Of a stretch of DNA of 64,000 nucleotides, positions 19,526-32,842 are shown piece by piece. Origin of the DNA: Eutreptiella sp. 'Long Island Sound 2002' (lineage: Eukaryota; Euglenozoa; Euglenophyceae; Eutreptiales; Eutreptiaceae). The notes under the pieces were generated by a model. It saw nothing but the letters and a program-made list of their open reading frames with translations. It was not told where the DNA came from and searched no databases. The position numbers and the translations under genes were made by a program. The stretch spans positions 76,217,992 to 76,281,991 of the forward strand of contig OZ038379.1 of the NCBI GenBank assembly GCA_964036045.1, read 5' to 3'. Every line of letters begins with the position of its first letter. Position 1 is the first letter of the stretch.

Positions 19526-22251
19526 TTACAGTGCTACAGCAGCAACCAAATGGACCAACACGTCCTTGACATCCAAAGAAATATCCTTTTTCTTCAGATA
19601 GTCCATCCAGGCCGTGGTATACCTCGTCACGAAACTGCTCGGAGGCTCCCACGAATCCCTGGATGCGGCGAATCTCTTCCAACGGACTTTATGAAGCCTC
19701 CCCCCAGGGGTTCCCGGGTCCGGCTTGTCCGCCAGGATCTTCTCAGCGGTGAAGTCGTCGTCCTCACCCTCGTTGTCCGAGTCCACATCGCCGGCCGTGA
19801 ACTCGAAGGTGACGGGACGTCCGCTGGGGTCTGGTGCTCGGGGACGAAGCTGGGTATGGTCGCGGTCCAGGATCTTGTTATCCCCCACACGAACCGCATA
19901 CACATCCTGCCCGACCTTCCGCACGACTACCCCCGGCAGATACCAAGATGCCTGCCGATGCCTGGACAGGACATCCTTGTGGTGCTGCTCCACCCACACG
20001 GTGTCTTGGAGAGCATACTTCTGGACCTTTCCCTGCTTGAAGTACTTGACCCTCTTGTCATGCTCGTCCTGAAGTGCTTTGCACACCTTGGCCGCCGTCC
20101 CGTCCGCCTCAGCCATCATAGCGTTCGCATCCCGGGCCACTTTGCCATGATTCAACCACGGGGGAGTGCGGGGCACTCGATCCCGTAGGAACAGGATACG
20201 ATGGGGCGACAGTCCAGTGGGTCCCGGAAGGTCGTGATACGCTTGGAGTACTCTCCACAGCGAATTATACCAGTTCCGGCCCGGTTCGTTGATGTGCAGC
20301 TGGCGGAACCTTTCGAACATCTGCCGCCCGGCCACCTCAGCCCGGCCATTTGACCGGCTGTGGTACGCCACGGTCTTGGCGAGCCAAATCCCCATGTGCT
20401 TGCACATCGTCTTGAACCACGTCCCCACGAATTGACTGCCCCGATCGCTGCAGATGACAGCTGGGACATCAAAAATCGTCAGCCAATGCCTGATCATGGC
20501 ATTAGCGACGGTCTTGGCCTGCTGCCCCACTCCATGCTTGTCCTTCTTCTCCTTCTTCTTGGACTTCTTGCCAGTAACCGCCACGATATACCCACTGTGC
20601 CTATCCACCGCCAGGATGACACAGTCGTAGGTCTCTCCTTCCACGGTGACCTCAGGCATGGCGAATACATCCATGGCCACGGACCGCATAGGGGCCTCCG
20701 GTATAGCCGTATACACCGGGTTGCCCGCTGTGGAGTGGTTGGGGCTCTTCGTGGCCCGACACACGGCACAGTCGCTGCAGTACCTATCCAGGATGGCGTA
20801 GTACCCCGGAGGGAACTTGAAACGCCACTCCAGGTCCTGCTGCATCTTGTCTCGGCCAGGGTGCATCAGCTGGGCGTTGTGCTAATGGTCAATGAGCTCC
20901 TCCATTCGGTTCTCGGGCACCAGCAGCTTGTCCTTGAGGAACAACTTGTCCCCATCCTCGGTTAAGCCCTCGTGCCATTCGTCGTCCGACGGGGCGCCCA
21001 CGGCATTCCAGTACTTGCTCCAGTGCTCGGATGCCGCATAGTCATCCGACCAGTCCTCTGTGAGCACCGACCTGACTAGCTCTACAGGGGCCACCATCCA
21101 TTGCTCGAGGGTTTTCTCTCGAATAGCTTGGACGCGGGCACCCCGGGACTTGGCCAGGTCCGCACTGTTAGCCATCACCACAAAGCACTTGACCCCCTCT
21201 TGCTCCATGGCCTTCTCCATCTGGATGATGCGCTTGGCCTCCTCGGTCTCCTGGGCGTCGCCATGGCTGGATATGTCCATCACAGCCTTGCCCGCGGGGT
21301 AGGCCCATCGACTGAGGCAATCTGCCACAGTATTGTCCTTCCCCGGGACATACACGACGCTGAGGTCGAACTTGGCGAACGTCTCATGCTTTCGGGCCCT
21401 CCTTGCCGCCGGTCCCGAGGGGTTGTCGACGCGCTGATTGTGCCAGCTTTGCAAGGACTGATGGTCCGTGCAAACCACCACCGGTTGCAATCCGATGTGG
21501 CCAGACCACTTCCTGAGCGCACAAACAATGGCGTACGTCTCCTTCTCCCTTGCGGTCCAGGTTCGGCGTTGACCCTCGGCCAGGATCCGACTCCAAAACG
21601 CCACGGGTACGTGCGACCCGTCGTCCCGGACCTGCTCGAGGACTGCACCTACAGCATAGTCCGAGGCGTCCGTCCGTAGCACGAATCCCTTGTCCGGGTC
21701 CACCAGGAATAGCCCCAGTTGCCCCAGGAGTCGCTCCTTCAGGCGGCTCAACGCATCTTCGGCCTCAGGGGTCCAGGCAAGCTTCTTCTTGCTCCCCTTC
21801 CGGCCATCGAACTTCCCCACCTGCAGCATCTTGTGCAGCGGCCCCGACAGTTCTGCATACATCCGGACATAGCCCGAATAGTAGTTGCAGAACCCCATGA
21901 AGGATCGGAGTTCGCTGATGGTCTGGGGCTTCTCCGAGTGGTGCAGGGACGCCAGCTTCCCAGGCATGGGAAGGCGTTGCCCGTGACCAACCACGTGACC
22001 CGCGAACTCCACTTCATTCACGAAGAGTGAGGCTTTGGTGGGCTTGCACACCATGTTGTGCTTGTCGAACTCGCTGAGCACTCGGCGCAGATCCTTCTCA
22101 TGCGCTTCGATGAGCTCGTCCTCAGTCATGTTCTCTGTGCCGGACCCGATGATGATGTCATCCACAGAAGGATCGGCACAGTCCCGGACAGGACCGAGTA
22201 GGTCCTCCATCATGCGCTGGAAAGCGGCGTTGCCATTCTTGGCGCCCATAG
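19526..22251 (-). pseudogene. pol: Element A pol, 3' half: RT end, RNase H, integrase, chromodomain
   Basis: Begins at the B insertion with the RT segment Ala-Lys-Asn-Gly-Asn-Ala-Ala-Phe and a catalytic box Ser-Val-Asp-Asp. RNase H shows Thr-Asp-Ala-Ser and Cys-Thr-Asp-His-Gln. After an in-frame TAG (20882-20884) the integrase has His/His with Cys-Ser-Asp-Cys, then the DDE triad: Asp in Ala-Met-Asp-Val-Phe (20669-20671), Asp in Cys-Ser-Asp-Arg-Gly, Glu in Gly-Arg-Ala-Glu-Val. The last 100 residues form an acidic linker and a chromodomain (Thr-Ala-Glu-Lys-Ile-Leu ... Lys-Val-Arg-Trp ... Asp-Ser-Trp-Glu-Pro). Chromodomains direct integration to marked chromatin. The end is TAA. Confidence 0.85.
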
Positions 22252-25200
22252 TGACGCGTTCCTGTGGGGGGCCTGGCCACGGGACGCTGCGGTGACACGC
22301 ACAAGCAAGCAGGCAGGCAAAGCACTGCGCTCACAGGGGCATCAATACGCTCGTGTCATGTGACAAAGCGTTTCAGGATCCTTGCCACTCTGAAACAAGG
22401 GAACAAAAGTATGTACAGCAACACATCAGGATATGTACACATGGGGTTAAGACTGGACTGGGGTAAGTGCATCACAGGACAATAGACACATAGTCCCAAA
22501 TCATATCCCAATCCCAGGTCCGACCCTCTCAGTGGCTGTTGGGGGCGGGGGCTCAAACACAACTCATGCCCTGCTCAGTCCGGACCCTGAAACCCTGCCA
22601 ATAGGTGAGGTGTCCCGCCCAGCCACAGGCGAGTTTGTGGGAACCAAGAAGCGCCAAGGCCAACCAACAGTGGCTCCCGTTGCTCCCTCAACAGCAGGTC
22701 CCAACTCCTCTCTGAGCGAGAGATATGCCCCCGCCATTATCCCCTAGGAGTTGGTAGCTGAAAATGGGCTGTTTCAGCCCAAACTGATATTAGCTCAGAA
22801 AATCTCCAAAATTGACCCCTCGTCCGGACCCGCCAGAGGTAGGGACGAGGCAACTGACCCTATGCCCCTCGAATAAGAACTCTCTGGAGCCCTCACCCAA
22901 CCTGGTTCCCTCTGAGGTCCCGGCATCAGGGCACCACGGGTTCGTCAAGTGGGGTCATGATGCCAAAATCACCAAAATTGGCGTCATTCCCACGCGTGGC
23001 TCGCCCGGCCAGGGCAAGGCCAATGGCTCACAGGATAGGAGGCAGGATCTAGGACTTCTATCTGAGTGTACAACTTGAAACTAGGTCCGGGCTCCCTGTG
23101 GGCATAGAGATATGGGGCCGCCAATTGACCACACGGGGGGGGGGTGAAATTCGGGTCCCAAAAGGGGGTCATTTTGGCTACTCAAAATGAGCCAAAATTC
23201 GGGGGTGCTCCCAATGGTATATCTCCACGCCGGCTTGGAGATCGGATTTGCCATTTCATACACTACACCGGGAGTCCAACGGAGACTCCCATGTTCTTGG
23301 CACTCAAAGATCTCCATGCCACTCAGCGTGGTGACAATCCCAATTGGGTCCACAAATGCCAAAATGGCAAAATTGTCCACACTCACTTTGGGCTAGCACC
23401 CTAACGAAGGTTGCTTCGCTTCGCCCACGTGGTGTGTGAACCATGGGGACCAATGTCCATAACACCCATATCATATATGGTCCATTGGTCCATGAGTCCG
23501 GCGTGCACGAGGAGGCTGAACATGGTGCACGGCGGGCAGAAAATATGGAAAACTGCTCAAAATGGCCGAAAATGCGCACACTCATGGTTGGGACAAATGA
23601 GGCACATGCCTGACTTGGACCGGAGGGTGCCATAGGATTGGTATCAAGTCATATGTGTCCAACATATCTTTTTGGCGTCGCCCAACTCCTCCGGTTTTGG
23701 GAATGGCAGGGTCGCCAAGTGAGCCTATGATTTGGGATGGTCCCAAATCGCCAACATGACGGCCACGGTACGCCAAGCCCAAGAGGAGTTATTCGCCGGG
23801 TTCAAGATATGTTGGGCACCGAAGTATGTACCCTCATAACATACTTAGGTCACGATGTCAATTTGGCGCAACGTTGAGATATACGGTCGCCACTTGACAT
23901 CATGACGGGCAAAAAACAGCAACATTGGCGAAAAAACACCCAAAAGTGCCTTGAAAGGCGCACAAATATATTATAATATCTTCGGCTTGGATTGAGTAAT
24001 CGACCAATCCTTCTAAACACAATGACTTGACACCAATGACCTTCGATTCCACATATGTGCTCCACTTGGGGCTCTTTGAAAGGTCACGAGCGCTACTTCC
24101 CAAGTGGGCACATGAAAATATGGAAAATTGCAAAACACACACCTTGCTCCCAACGCATCGCTTTGGGATCGCCACACAAGCTTCCCTCCACGAAGGTTAG
24201 GCTTGAAATTGATTGTGGGGAGTATAAGGAAGGGCCGCGTGCAATATGAGGTCCAGTGGTGGGTGTATCGCTCTTAGCCAAACCCGCCAAATGGGCACGC
24301 AATACAACACATGGCACATACCACATACTGCCCAAAAAGGTAGCTCCCCCCACGATATGTCATGCCCCTCCAAGGGCATAACTTTGTGTCAATCGCTCAT
24401 AGGAACTCAAGGAAAGTTCCTATGCAACACCAACACTCGCGTGCTACACTCGAAGGTTATCTTAACGCACGCAATATCATGGCCAAAGAGTTATAACGCA
24501 AACTCTACCCTCTTGACCATGATCCATTACGCTAGCGCGCACGTGTGGAGACGCAAGGCGTATAAAGCTTCCTAAATTACGTCGGGAGTATTGTGAATAC
24601 ATCCCATGCTTCCTTATTGTCATTCCTCGCAAGCAGCACGAGATATGACCCTCACAAGTGGCCTCACGAATCAACTTTGTTTTGCCCATATCTCTAAGAC
24701 AAATGGAGGGCAAGACAAAAGGAAAGTTGATTCGTGCATAGGGAAGCACGTAGGTCCACTCGAAAGAGGTCAAATCAAGTGCGGGGATGTCGATGTCGAA
24801 AATCCGATTTCGACATCCTGAAAAATTCGGATTAAGGTTGCGAGTGTACAATGTGAAAATTGCAGATGCATCAATGCAATTCCTGAAGACTTTAAAGTCT
24901 TCGTCACGGATTGCGCTAAAATATCTGTAAATAACAGTTAAACTGGCGGTTACGCTAAAGTCGCGAGCCAACGGCCAGCAGTCAAAACATTGATTATCAG
25001 AACGGAAGTGTGAAAATTTACGGAAACAATATGAAAATAAAACCCTGTTGATTCCTGATATTCTGATGTGTAAATCTCAGCGGGCGACGCATCGGTTGCC
25101 GATGCGGCCGCTAATAGCTGAAATGCCCAGATCTCTCACACAAACACGTCTTACCTACATCTGTTGTTAGGGTCAGGTTGCCGAATCGACGGCCGAAGGC

Positions 25201-25439
25201 GGTGCGGGGCAGATTGGCGTGAAATAGTAAGATACCGGCAAATGGCAGTTTGCCAGTACATGGTAACATGCCCCAAGTGGCCGGAATGCCGTCGCGGGGG
25301 CTTTACGGCAAGGGACACGCTCCTGCCGGGCTCTCACCGGGCTTCACCGGGCGTCTTCCCCTCCGTACATGGGGTTAGTGGGCACACGGAGACCGGTTGT
25401 ATACCCCACCATGGTCATGGGGTTCTGGGTACCGCTTCA
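22252..25439 (-). repeat. 3' LTR of element B, 3.19 kb
   Basis: Pairs with 49423-52607. Most of the length is nearly identical, but 23210-23330 differs heavily from its counterpart at 50370-50510. The U3 inverted repeat lies at 24792-24817. No convincing gene inside. Confidence 0.9.
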
Positions 25440-25450
25440 CCCCCGTCCTT
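25440..25450 (-). promoter_or_regulatory. Polypurine tract of B
   Basis: AAGGACGGGGG in element orientation just before TGAAGCGG of the 3' LTR. Confidence 0.75.
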
Positions 25451-26313
25451 AGAGCAAACCCTGGGGGGGGGGCTCGATAACACCACGCATGGCAGCGGGT
25501 ACCCAGGACCATCCCCTGAGGGAAGGGAGTGTCACATCCTCACTTCAGGCTGATTCGCAGGTTAGGCTGCCCAAATCCCACAGTAAGACCGGTACGGTGC
25601 TGTAGCTGTTAGTAACTGTAAGTATAGTATCAAGTATCAAGTCCCGGGTCCTGGCGGCGATTGTTCGGCATCCAAAGGACCCGTTAACCCATACCAGGCG
25701 CACCGGGTGCTGGCTGCGACGGTCACTAACACAGTGGCAGTGGCATACACGGCCAACATAGGCGTCACACGACGACCGAGGTGGTCCCACAGGTCGAAAG
25801 CGACCATAAAGATCCATCAGGCTACTGCAGGCTTCCCAAGGCCCGCCGGCTGGGGGAGAGTCCCCACGGGTCCTTCCTCGGGCGCACCATGTCCATATCC
25901 ACGACGCGAGTCCAGAGTGGCACAGCCGAACGAGCTCCTCCTTAAGGGATCTGGCATCAAGGCCGTCTTTTCCCTCGCCCTATTACCACGAAGGCCATAC
26001 ATGGGGGAGTCCTCATGCAGTGTGGGCGGAGGCGTCGACTCCTCAAACCACCAGTTTCCCAGGCAGAGTGACCGAGGTCAGGAGCACCGGAGGCCGCCAC
26101 CCGACTGCAAGTGCGTCTGCGAGTCTGTAGGCTCACACTGGGACTGACAGTGGCGGACCGCTGGGAGGGCATTCAGGCAACTGGGCTTCCCGCCTGGCGC
26201 CATCAGGATGTGAGCACATCACAGCCACTAGGGCACACGGTATCACGGGCACTCAAACAGAAGAATTTGTATTTAGGTACTGGTCCAGGCTGGATCTTAT
26301 GTAAGAGCATGTA
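25451..26313 (-). other. 3' non-coding part of element B, distal segment
   Basis: About 860 bp between the polypurine tract and the LINE copy 2 insertion. It continues at 39144-39743 on the other side of the LINE. No gene recognised. Confidence 0.6.
26296..26313. repeat. Target-site duplication of LINE copy 2, left
   Basis: CTTATGTAAGAGCATGTA, repeated exactly at 39126-39143. It defines both ends of the insertion. Confidence 0.95.
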
Positions 26314-29300
26314 TAGGGCGCAGGAGATGCACGTGGCCGCGGCGCTCCGGGACAAGGGGTACACCGCCTACTTCAGCAGCCGGCTGGCGGAGACGGGGGC
26401 CACCTCCACCTCGAGAGGGGGGGGCCTCCTCACCGCGGTCAGCAGCAAGTACGTGGCGGAGCACGAGGTGCTCAGCTTCACGGAAATTGTCCCCGGGAAA
26501 GCCGCGGCCCTGGAGATCCGCACGGACGGGGGAGGCCTCACCCTCATCAACGTCCACGGGCCGCAAGCAGGTTGCTCCCCGTGGGCGGGACGGGCGGCGT
26601 TCTGGGCCGACATACAAATGTATGCCACGGCACGCAGCCTCGGCGGGAGACACCCGGTGATCATCGCCGGTGACACCAACATCTACATGGATGTCCCCGC
26701 CAACCCGGCCACGGAGCATTTCCGAGCGGGCTGGGAAGCCTGCGGCTTCCGAAGAGCCGCGGCGGGCGGAGAGGAGGACATGACCCCCACGCTCCACCCG
26801 TCCCAGCACAGGGTGGACACTTTCCTGGTCAACGAGCCCCTCCTGCCGTGGTCCCTGCGGGAGAGCGTCTGGGCTCGCGGCATGGCACACCCCCAGGTGG
26901 TCGGCTCGGACCACCTCCCGGTCCGCCTGGCCCTGCCGGGCCTCCTCAGCGCAGCGGGGCACGCGGCGATGCCCACCCCCTACAGCCACACGGAAGGCCG
27001 CCTCCTCCCGTACGACGCCGAGGCCGCGCCCGTCCAACACTGCCTGTGGGCGGCGGTCACCGCCGCGCAGGATGAACCCTCACTGGCGCCCTGGCTGGGT
27101 CCCGCAGAGCAGCACGACTACGGGTCCATGCCCGCGGCTGCGGTGGGCAAGGTGTTCGAACACCTCCACGCGACGCATGACGCCCTGGCGCGCGTGGTGG
27201 GACGCCGGCAGCCGTCTCCGGCGGGAACGGACCCGGCGGAGGGGGACCCCCCGGAGAGCGGAAAGCAGCTCCAGGCAGCGGTCCTCCGCTATGACACCCT
27301 GGCATCGCGCGCCCCGGCAGCGTACCAGGCGGACGCGGCCAGGCATGGCATCCGGTCCGAGGCGGCGCGGCGGCTCACGGAGGAACTGCAGAGTGTGTCG
27401 CCCGGGTTCCGCCCGACCACGCAGGGCCAGCTGCAGGAGGAGCTGGAGAGGCAAGCAGCCGCCCTCGAGGAGGACATTCGCCAGCTCCGCGCCCTCCTGG
27501 CGGCAGACCGCAAGCGCGCCATCAAGGAATTCTGGCGCCGCCACGCCCCCGACATCGCCCAGCGGTGGAAAGCCGTGCGGGGAGCCATAGAGGTAGAGGC
27601 CCCAGGCCCGTCAGGCCTCTGGAACGTGCGGGTTCCCAACACCCAAACGCTCCTCACGGAGGCCCACGACGTGATGTTCGCAGTTCGCGCCTTCTGGCGA
27701 GAACTGTATGACAAACGCCCGGTGGACCTCCCGGGTTTCCAGGCGGTCCTCGGCCGCCACGTCCCCCGGGTCCCTGAGGGAGCCTGGACACAGGTCCAGC
27801 AGTACTCCAGGCAGGACCTGAAGTCCGCCCTGGACAAGGCCGATGGCAAGGCCCCAGGCCCCAACCACGTGGAGGCCCGCTTCATCAAGGCCCTCCCGGC
27901 ACCCGTCCAGTGGCTCCTGGTCCACTCCTACCGGGCCATCCTCCGCGGCGCCCCGCCACCGATGCACTGGAGGGACGCGCACATCTGGCTCAGCCCCAAG
28001 GTACCGGGCTCTGCCTAACTGGACGACTACAGGCCCATAGCCCTGGGCCAGCTGGACATGAAGCTGCTCACGGGCCCCCTCACCCAGCGCATCACGGAGG
28101 TGCTCACACGGCACGGGGTGGTCAGCGACTGGCAGCAGGGGGCCCTCCCTGGCTCCAACACAGGCCCCCCGCTGTTCATGGCGCAGCGGCAGCTCCAGCG
28201 GGGAAGGCCCAACTACGTCTTCTCCTTCGACGCCCGCAAGGCCTTCGACACCGCCCCACACGGCGCCCTCCACCTCATCCTGCGCCACCTCTCCGTGCCG
28301 CCGGACATCATTGACCTCCTGCTCTTCCTCCACACGTGCGCCAGGCTGCGCATCGTCACGGCACACGGGCTAACGCAGCCCGTCTACATGCTACGCGGCG
28401 TCCGGCAGGGCAACCCCGAGAGCCCCCTGCTGTACGCGCTCCTCCTGGAGCCTCTACTCAGGGCACAGGGGCACCGCCTGCGCCCGCCGGGAGGAGCCGA
28501 GCACGGCCTCATCCAGGCCTATATCGACGATTTGCTGGTGGTGGCCCACACGCTGCAGCACTTCGTCGAGGGCGTGGAGGCGGTGGCCGCGTACCTGGGG
28601 ATGATGGGCATGGAGCTCAACCCCCGCAAGTGCGCCATGGCCACCACGGAGGGGGTCCCGGGCCTGCAGCTACGCCTCTGCCCCCACCTGGAAAACCCGT
28701 GGCACTGGGTACCAGCGGCGGACTCCGTCCCCTACCTGGGACTCCAGCTGCAGCCGGACGGGGAGTTCTCCCTGCAGCGCAAGCACCGGCTACGCCTGGC
28801 GGCAGTGCACCACTGGTGCCTTAACACCCTCGCGCCACCGAAAGTGGTGCAGGACGTCATCCTGGCGATCCCCGGAGGGGTGACGCAGTACGTCGCCCCT
28901 TTCATCGCCGACGACTCCGACACTGCACGCCACCTGGACCACATCACGGTCCAGGTCGCGAAGGACAGGGCACGATACGCCTTCGACGCCTCGCGGGACA
29001 GCCTGCAGGATGGCCGGACCCTGGGGCTTACACGGGTGCCCACGCGGTGCCAGCAGGCAGCGGTGGCCCTCGTGGGTACACTCGTCCACCACCGCGCAAC
29101 CTCCGTGCGCGCGGAGGTCACCAAGATGTTCTGGGAGATAGCCGGCGCGCACGGAATATGCCCTGAGGTGCACTACCCCGTCCCGGAGTTCGCAACTCTG
29201 GCGGGAGGCAACTGGGTCCAGCGCATACCCCGGGCCCTGGCCGCCCTGGGAGTGGGACTGTACAACCCCATCGAGTGCCCCAGGGCGGCTCATGTCCAAC

Positions 29301-32300
29301 TACAGTCCCCGCCGGGCAAAATCGTCACGCTGCGCACCGCCAAGCTGCGACACCGCGACACGTGCCGCCTGACGGTGCCACACGCAACGCCGTGGCATGG
29401 GCACCACGGGCCACGCCACCCCTTCCCCGACAACGACGATCCGTGGCCGACAGCGGTGCGGGAGTGCCTCGACCAATGCGCCGATGAACACCTCCATTAC
29501 TGCCGCCGCGAGCAAGGGCCCACCAACCACCCCGGGTGGCGCGATGCCCTGGCCCACCTCTTCCACACCACCGGCACGCGGGACCCCCGCCTGAGACTCG
29601 TCCACCCCACGAGGGCTAAGCAGGACGCCCACACCGGCCCACGGGTGACCCCAGACGGCCTGCACCTCCACGTCGGGGGCTACCGCCGCCGGAACGGCCT
29701 GTCCCCCCCCACGCGGGGGGCGGCGTACCACCCGCCGGCGGCCCTCATGTACATCCTCCGCGACGTACTCGCGGAAAGCGAGCACCAAGAGCCCAACGCG
29801 GACGTGGCGTGGCCAGAGCCCTTACGCCCCCGGCCCCACGCGCCGGTGCCGTTGTGGCTGGTGACCACAGACGACCAGTGCACCCAAGCGGCGGGACAAG
29901 CGCAGCTCCGGGCCGAGTGGGTGATAGTGCAAGTGGGGGCAGGCCAGCCCGAACCCCGTGGACTCCCCCGTGGCACCGCCCTACTGGTGGCTACGGGGGT
30001 GCCGCACGACCCACACATGGCGGTGCACGCGCTGGAGGACCGTCCGGAGGACACAGGACACTTGGTGGTACACCAGCGCGGAGGCCCGGCGTGGCTCAAG
30101 GAACATGTGACGGCGCTACGGTCCTGGACAAGCACGGTCGCCGGAGCGGAGATCCGGCTGCACGACCACCCGGCGATCAGCCCAGGCGACACCAGGGCGC
30201 TGAGCATGGACCAACTGACCCACAGCCACCCTGACGTCCGGTGGCATTCCACCGACCTCAACGCGGGGTGACTCAGCCCCACCGGATACTACTGGATCCC
30301 GGAGGCCTGGGGACACACCTCCTCTGACGCATCCGGGGGCGGACCCTGCAAACACGCCACCAGCGTCGCTCTCGCCACCGACCTCACCCGCACGTGGGCG
30401 GTGGCCATCTCGGGCACGGTGCCTGACGGAGAGGGGGTGGCCGCCTCCCTCCCCCTACATTACGGTGCACACAGACCATGGGTCCACACGGTGGGCGCCG
30501 AGGTCATCCTCCACCTCCTACGGCACGCAGATCGCGAGCGAACCACGGGGGTCCCCGCGGGCGCAGCGAAGGTGGTCAACCAGATGCCCCTGAGGTGGCT
30601 CCGGGACGGCCTGTGCGCGCGGGGGCAACACGCCGGGCACCCGTTCTGGTACGTCCGAGCCACCTCGCACCACAGTGACGCCCTACTGCACAAGGCGGAC
30701 TGGGCGGCGTCCCAGGACACCGTCTTGCAGAACACGCCCCCGGACCCTGGCCACGCCCAACTCATCGTCGCCGGCCGTGACGGCCATCTCGATCTACGGC
30801 CCCCCACGATGCGGGTGCTCGGCGAGGTCGCACAACGGGCGCAGACGGACCATGCGCTGACGCACCGGGGACACACACCTCTGGGCGCGGCCCACGCCAC
30901 GGCCTACGTCCACGCCCGGGACCTCACCGCGGCGGCCACCAACCGCCGGGCGCTGCGGGCCCGAGACGGCCACACGCCGGTGCAGCGCAGGCTCCGCGTC
31001 CGGAAGGAGCGGCTCTCCGGCGTCGCCATCGTCCCGCAGCCGTGCCTTTTCTGCGGCGGCCCGGAAGAGACCCCGGTGCACATGCACGTGGGCTGCACCC
31101 ACTCGCGGCTCCTCTGGCCCCACTACCGCCAGGCGGTGCACGAGGCGGCCCGCCACCTCCCACCTGGGGACAAGGCCCTGTGGGTGGCCTCGTGGCGCTC
31201 CGCAGGCGCCACGTGGACGGAGGTGTTCTGCTCCGGACTGGTGCCCGAGGACGCGGAGGCGCAGCTCCGCGCCATAACCCGATACGACCCGCCGGGAGGG
31301 ACCTCGGTGGACGACTTCCTCCACCACATGCTCCGGCTAGGGGACTTCGCGTGGGAGCTTCGCAACCACCGGCTGGAGCAACTCCTCCACGACCCCCTAA
31401 GCGCGGCGGCCCGGGCGCACCGGTGGCTCACTGCGGCGGAGGGCGACCACCCTCCCCCTCCCCCGCGCCCTGACAAGGACTTCGTAGCCTCCCTCCGTGT
31501 TGTGAATGGCACTCTGGAGTGCCCACTCCAAGAGGGCCCCCACCCGTATCAGGACCTGCCGGGGGGGTTCTCGAGGCACCTGCAAGACGCCCTTTTCCCA
31601 CCGTGGATCATCGGGCGCGGCTCCATGACCGCATGGGAGGCGCGCATCGTGGGAGAGGAGTGGGCGCGGGAGTGGGGCCGGTGGTGCGCCGCCACGCGCG
31701 CCCCGGAGACCCCTGCGCAACGATACGCCGCCATCCCGCTCCGGGGGTGGGGGCCGGACACCCGGCCGAGACCCACCATGGTCCGAGGGGCGGGACCTGA
31801 CCGCCCGTGGGACGCGGCGACAGGGGAATGGCTGCAGGCGGCCCCGGGGCCGCAAACGGGATGGACTGGGGACGTATCCTCACTCGTCAGGACGCCCGTC
31901 CCGCCCCGCATCGTCCTTCACACCGCCAATGTGCTCCGGGCCACGGAGATACGCACGTGGGGACACGCTGCGGCCACCGTCCGGTGGCAACCCCCAGAGG
32001 ACGGGGCCACCCAACTCACCGTGGCGCACTTCAAAGCGGGGGGGCCGGTATACGACGACGCCCTGTCCCGGCTGGGCGACACCCAGGGGCCCTTGCTCCT
32101 CATGTTCCCCACCGGTATCGCAGCCGCGCTGCGCCAGGAGCTGGACGGCTGCGAAGGGCTGCGAGTGGGGTGGGAAGCGGTCGCGGACGGCACCCTACTG
32201 GCCCTCCTCCACAGGGACACCGCGAACGGGTGCCAATGGGACGCGCTGACGCCCCACCTCACCGGGCGCCACGTGTACATGGCGAGCCCCCCCCAGGGGC

Positions 32301-32803
32301 ACCCCCGCCCGTCGTGGGACGACCTCATCGCCGCCTTCCACGACCACGGGATCCTCCCCGGCGACACGTGGCAGGAGGTCCAGCGGAAGACGCTTGGCAA
32401 GGACTACCGGCGCCGCGTCCGCGCCCGCTTGCTGGAGATCCGGGACCCCCTCCGACAGAGGTGGGACGACCTCTGGCTCCGCCATCTCGACCCTTGGTCT
32501 CCGCCCTCCCACCTCCCGCACACCTGCCGACTCTGCGGAGAGTGTGACACGGTGTCCTCCGCAGCAGCGACAGGCGCCAACAGGTGCGAGCGGTGCACCC
32601 AGGTAGCCGCGTGCCCCTGGCCCGAACCTCCCGCAGGTCCGCGCAGGCGCACAGAGGAGGAGGCCTTGCACCGGCGCATCGAGGGGGCACACACCCCCTC
32701 ACACGAACAGGCGGGCCCCGCGGGCGCTGCCCTTCTATGGATCCACGTGCACCTGCGGGGCCCCACATCCATTGCGCACCTGTCGCACGTGTTCGCCCCC
32801 TAA
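26314..32803 (+). pseudogene. LINE ORF1: endonuclease, RT, RNase H, CCHC and long C-terminal extension
   Basis: One frame of about 2,160 codons, broken by TAA at 28016-28018 and TGA at 30269-30271. The endonuclease (26314-27000) shows Gln-Glu-Met-His, Gly-Asp-Thr-Asn, Arg-Val-Asp and Ser-Asp-His, the catalytic set of the APE family, but lacks its first 40 or so residues. A helical linker follows. RT (about 27960-28800) has Phe-Asp-Ala-Arg-Lys-Ala-Phe-Asp, Arg-Gln-Gly-Asn-Pro and intact Tyr-Ile-Asp-Asp (28520-28531). A divergent RNase H is suggested at about 30360-30710. The CCHC zinc motif is at about 31043-31096. Then come some 570 further residues ending with a CxxCxxC...CxxC patch near 32525-32610; that part is not recognised. 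Confidence 0.85.
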
Positions 32804-32842
32804 CCCCCACCCGCCGCCGCCCTTTGCAGAGCCCGCAGCACC

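Noticed and set aside
23081-24971. Short frames inside the B and A LTRs as genes
   Set aside because: They recur only because the LTRs repeat, have no recognisable motifs, and are not longer than expected by chance.
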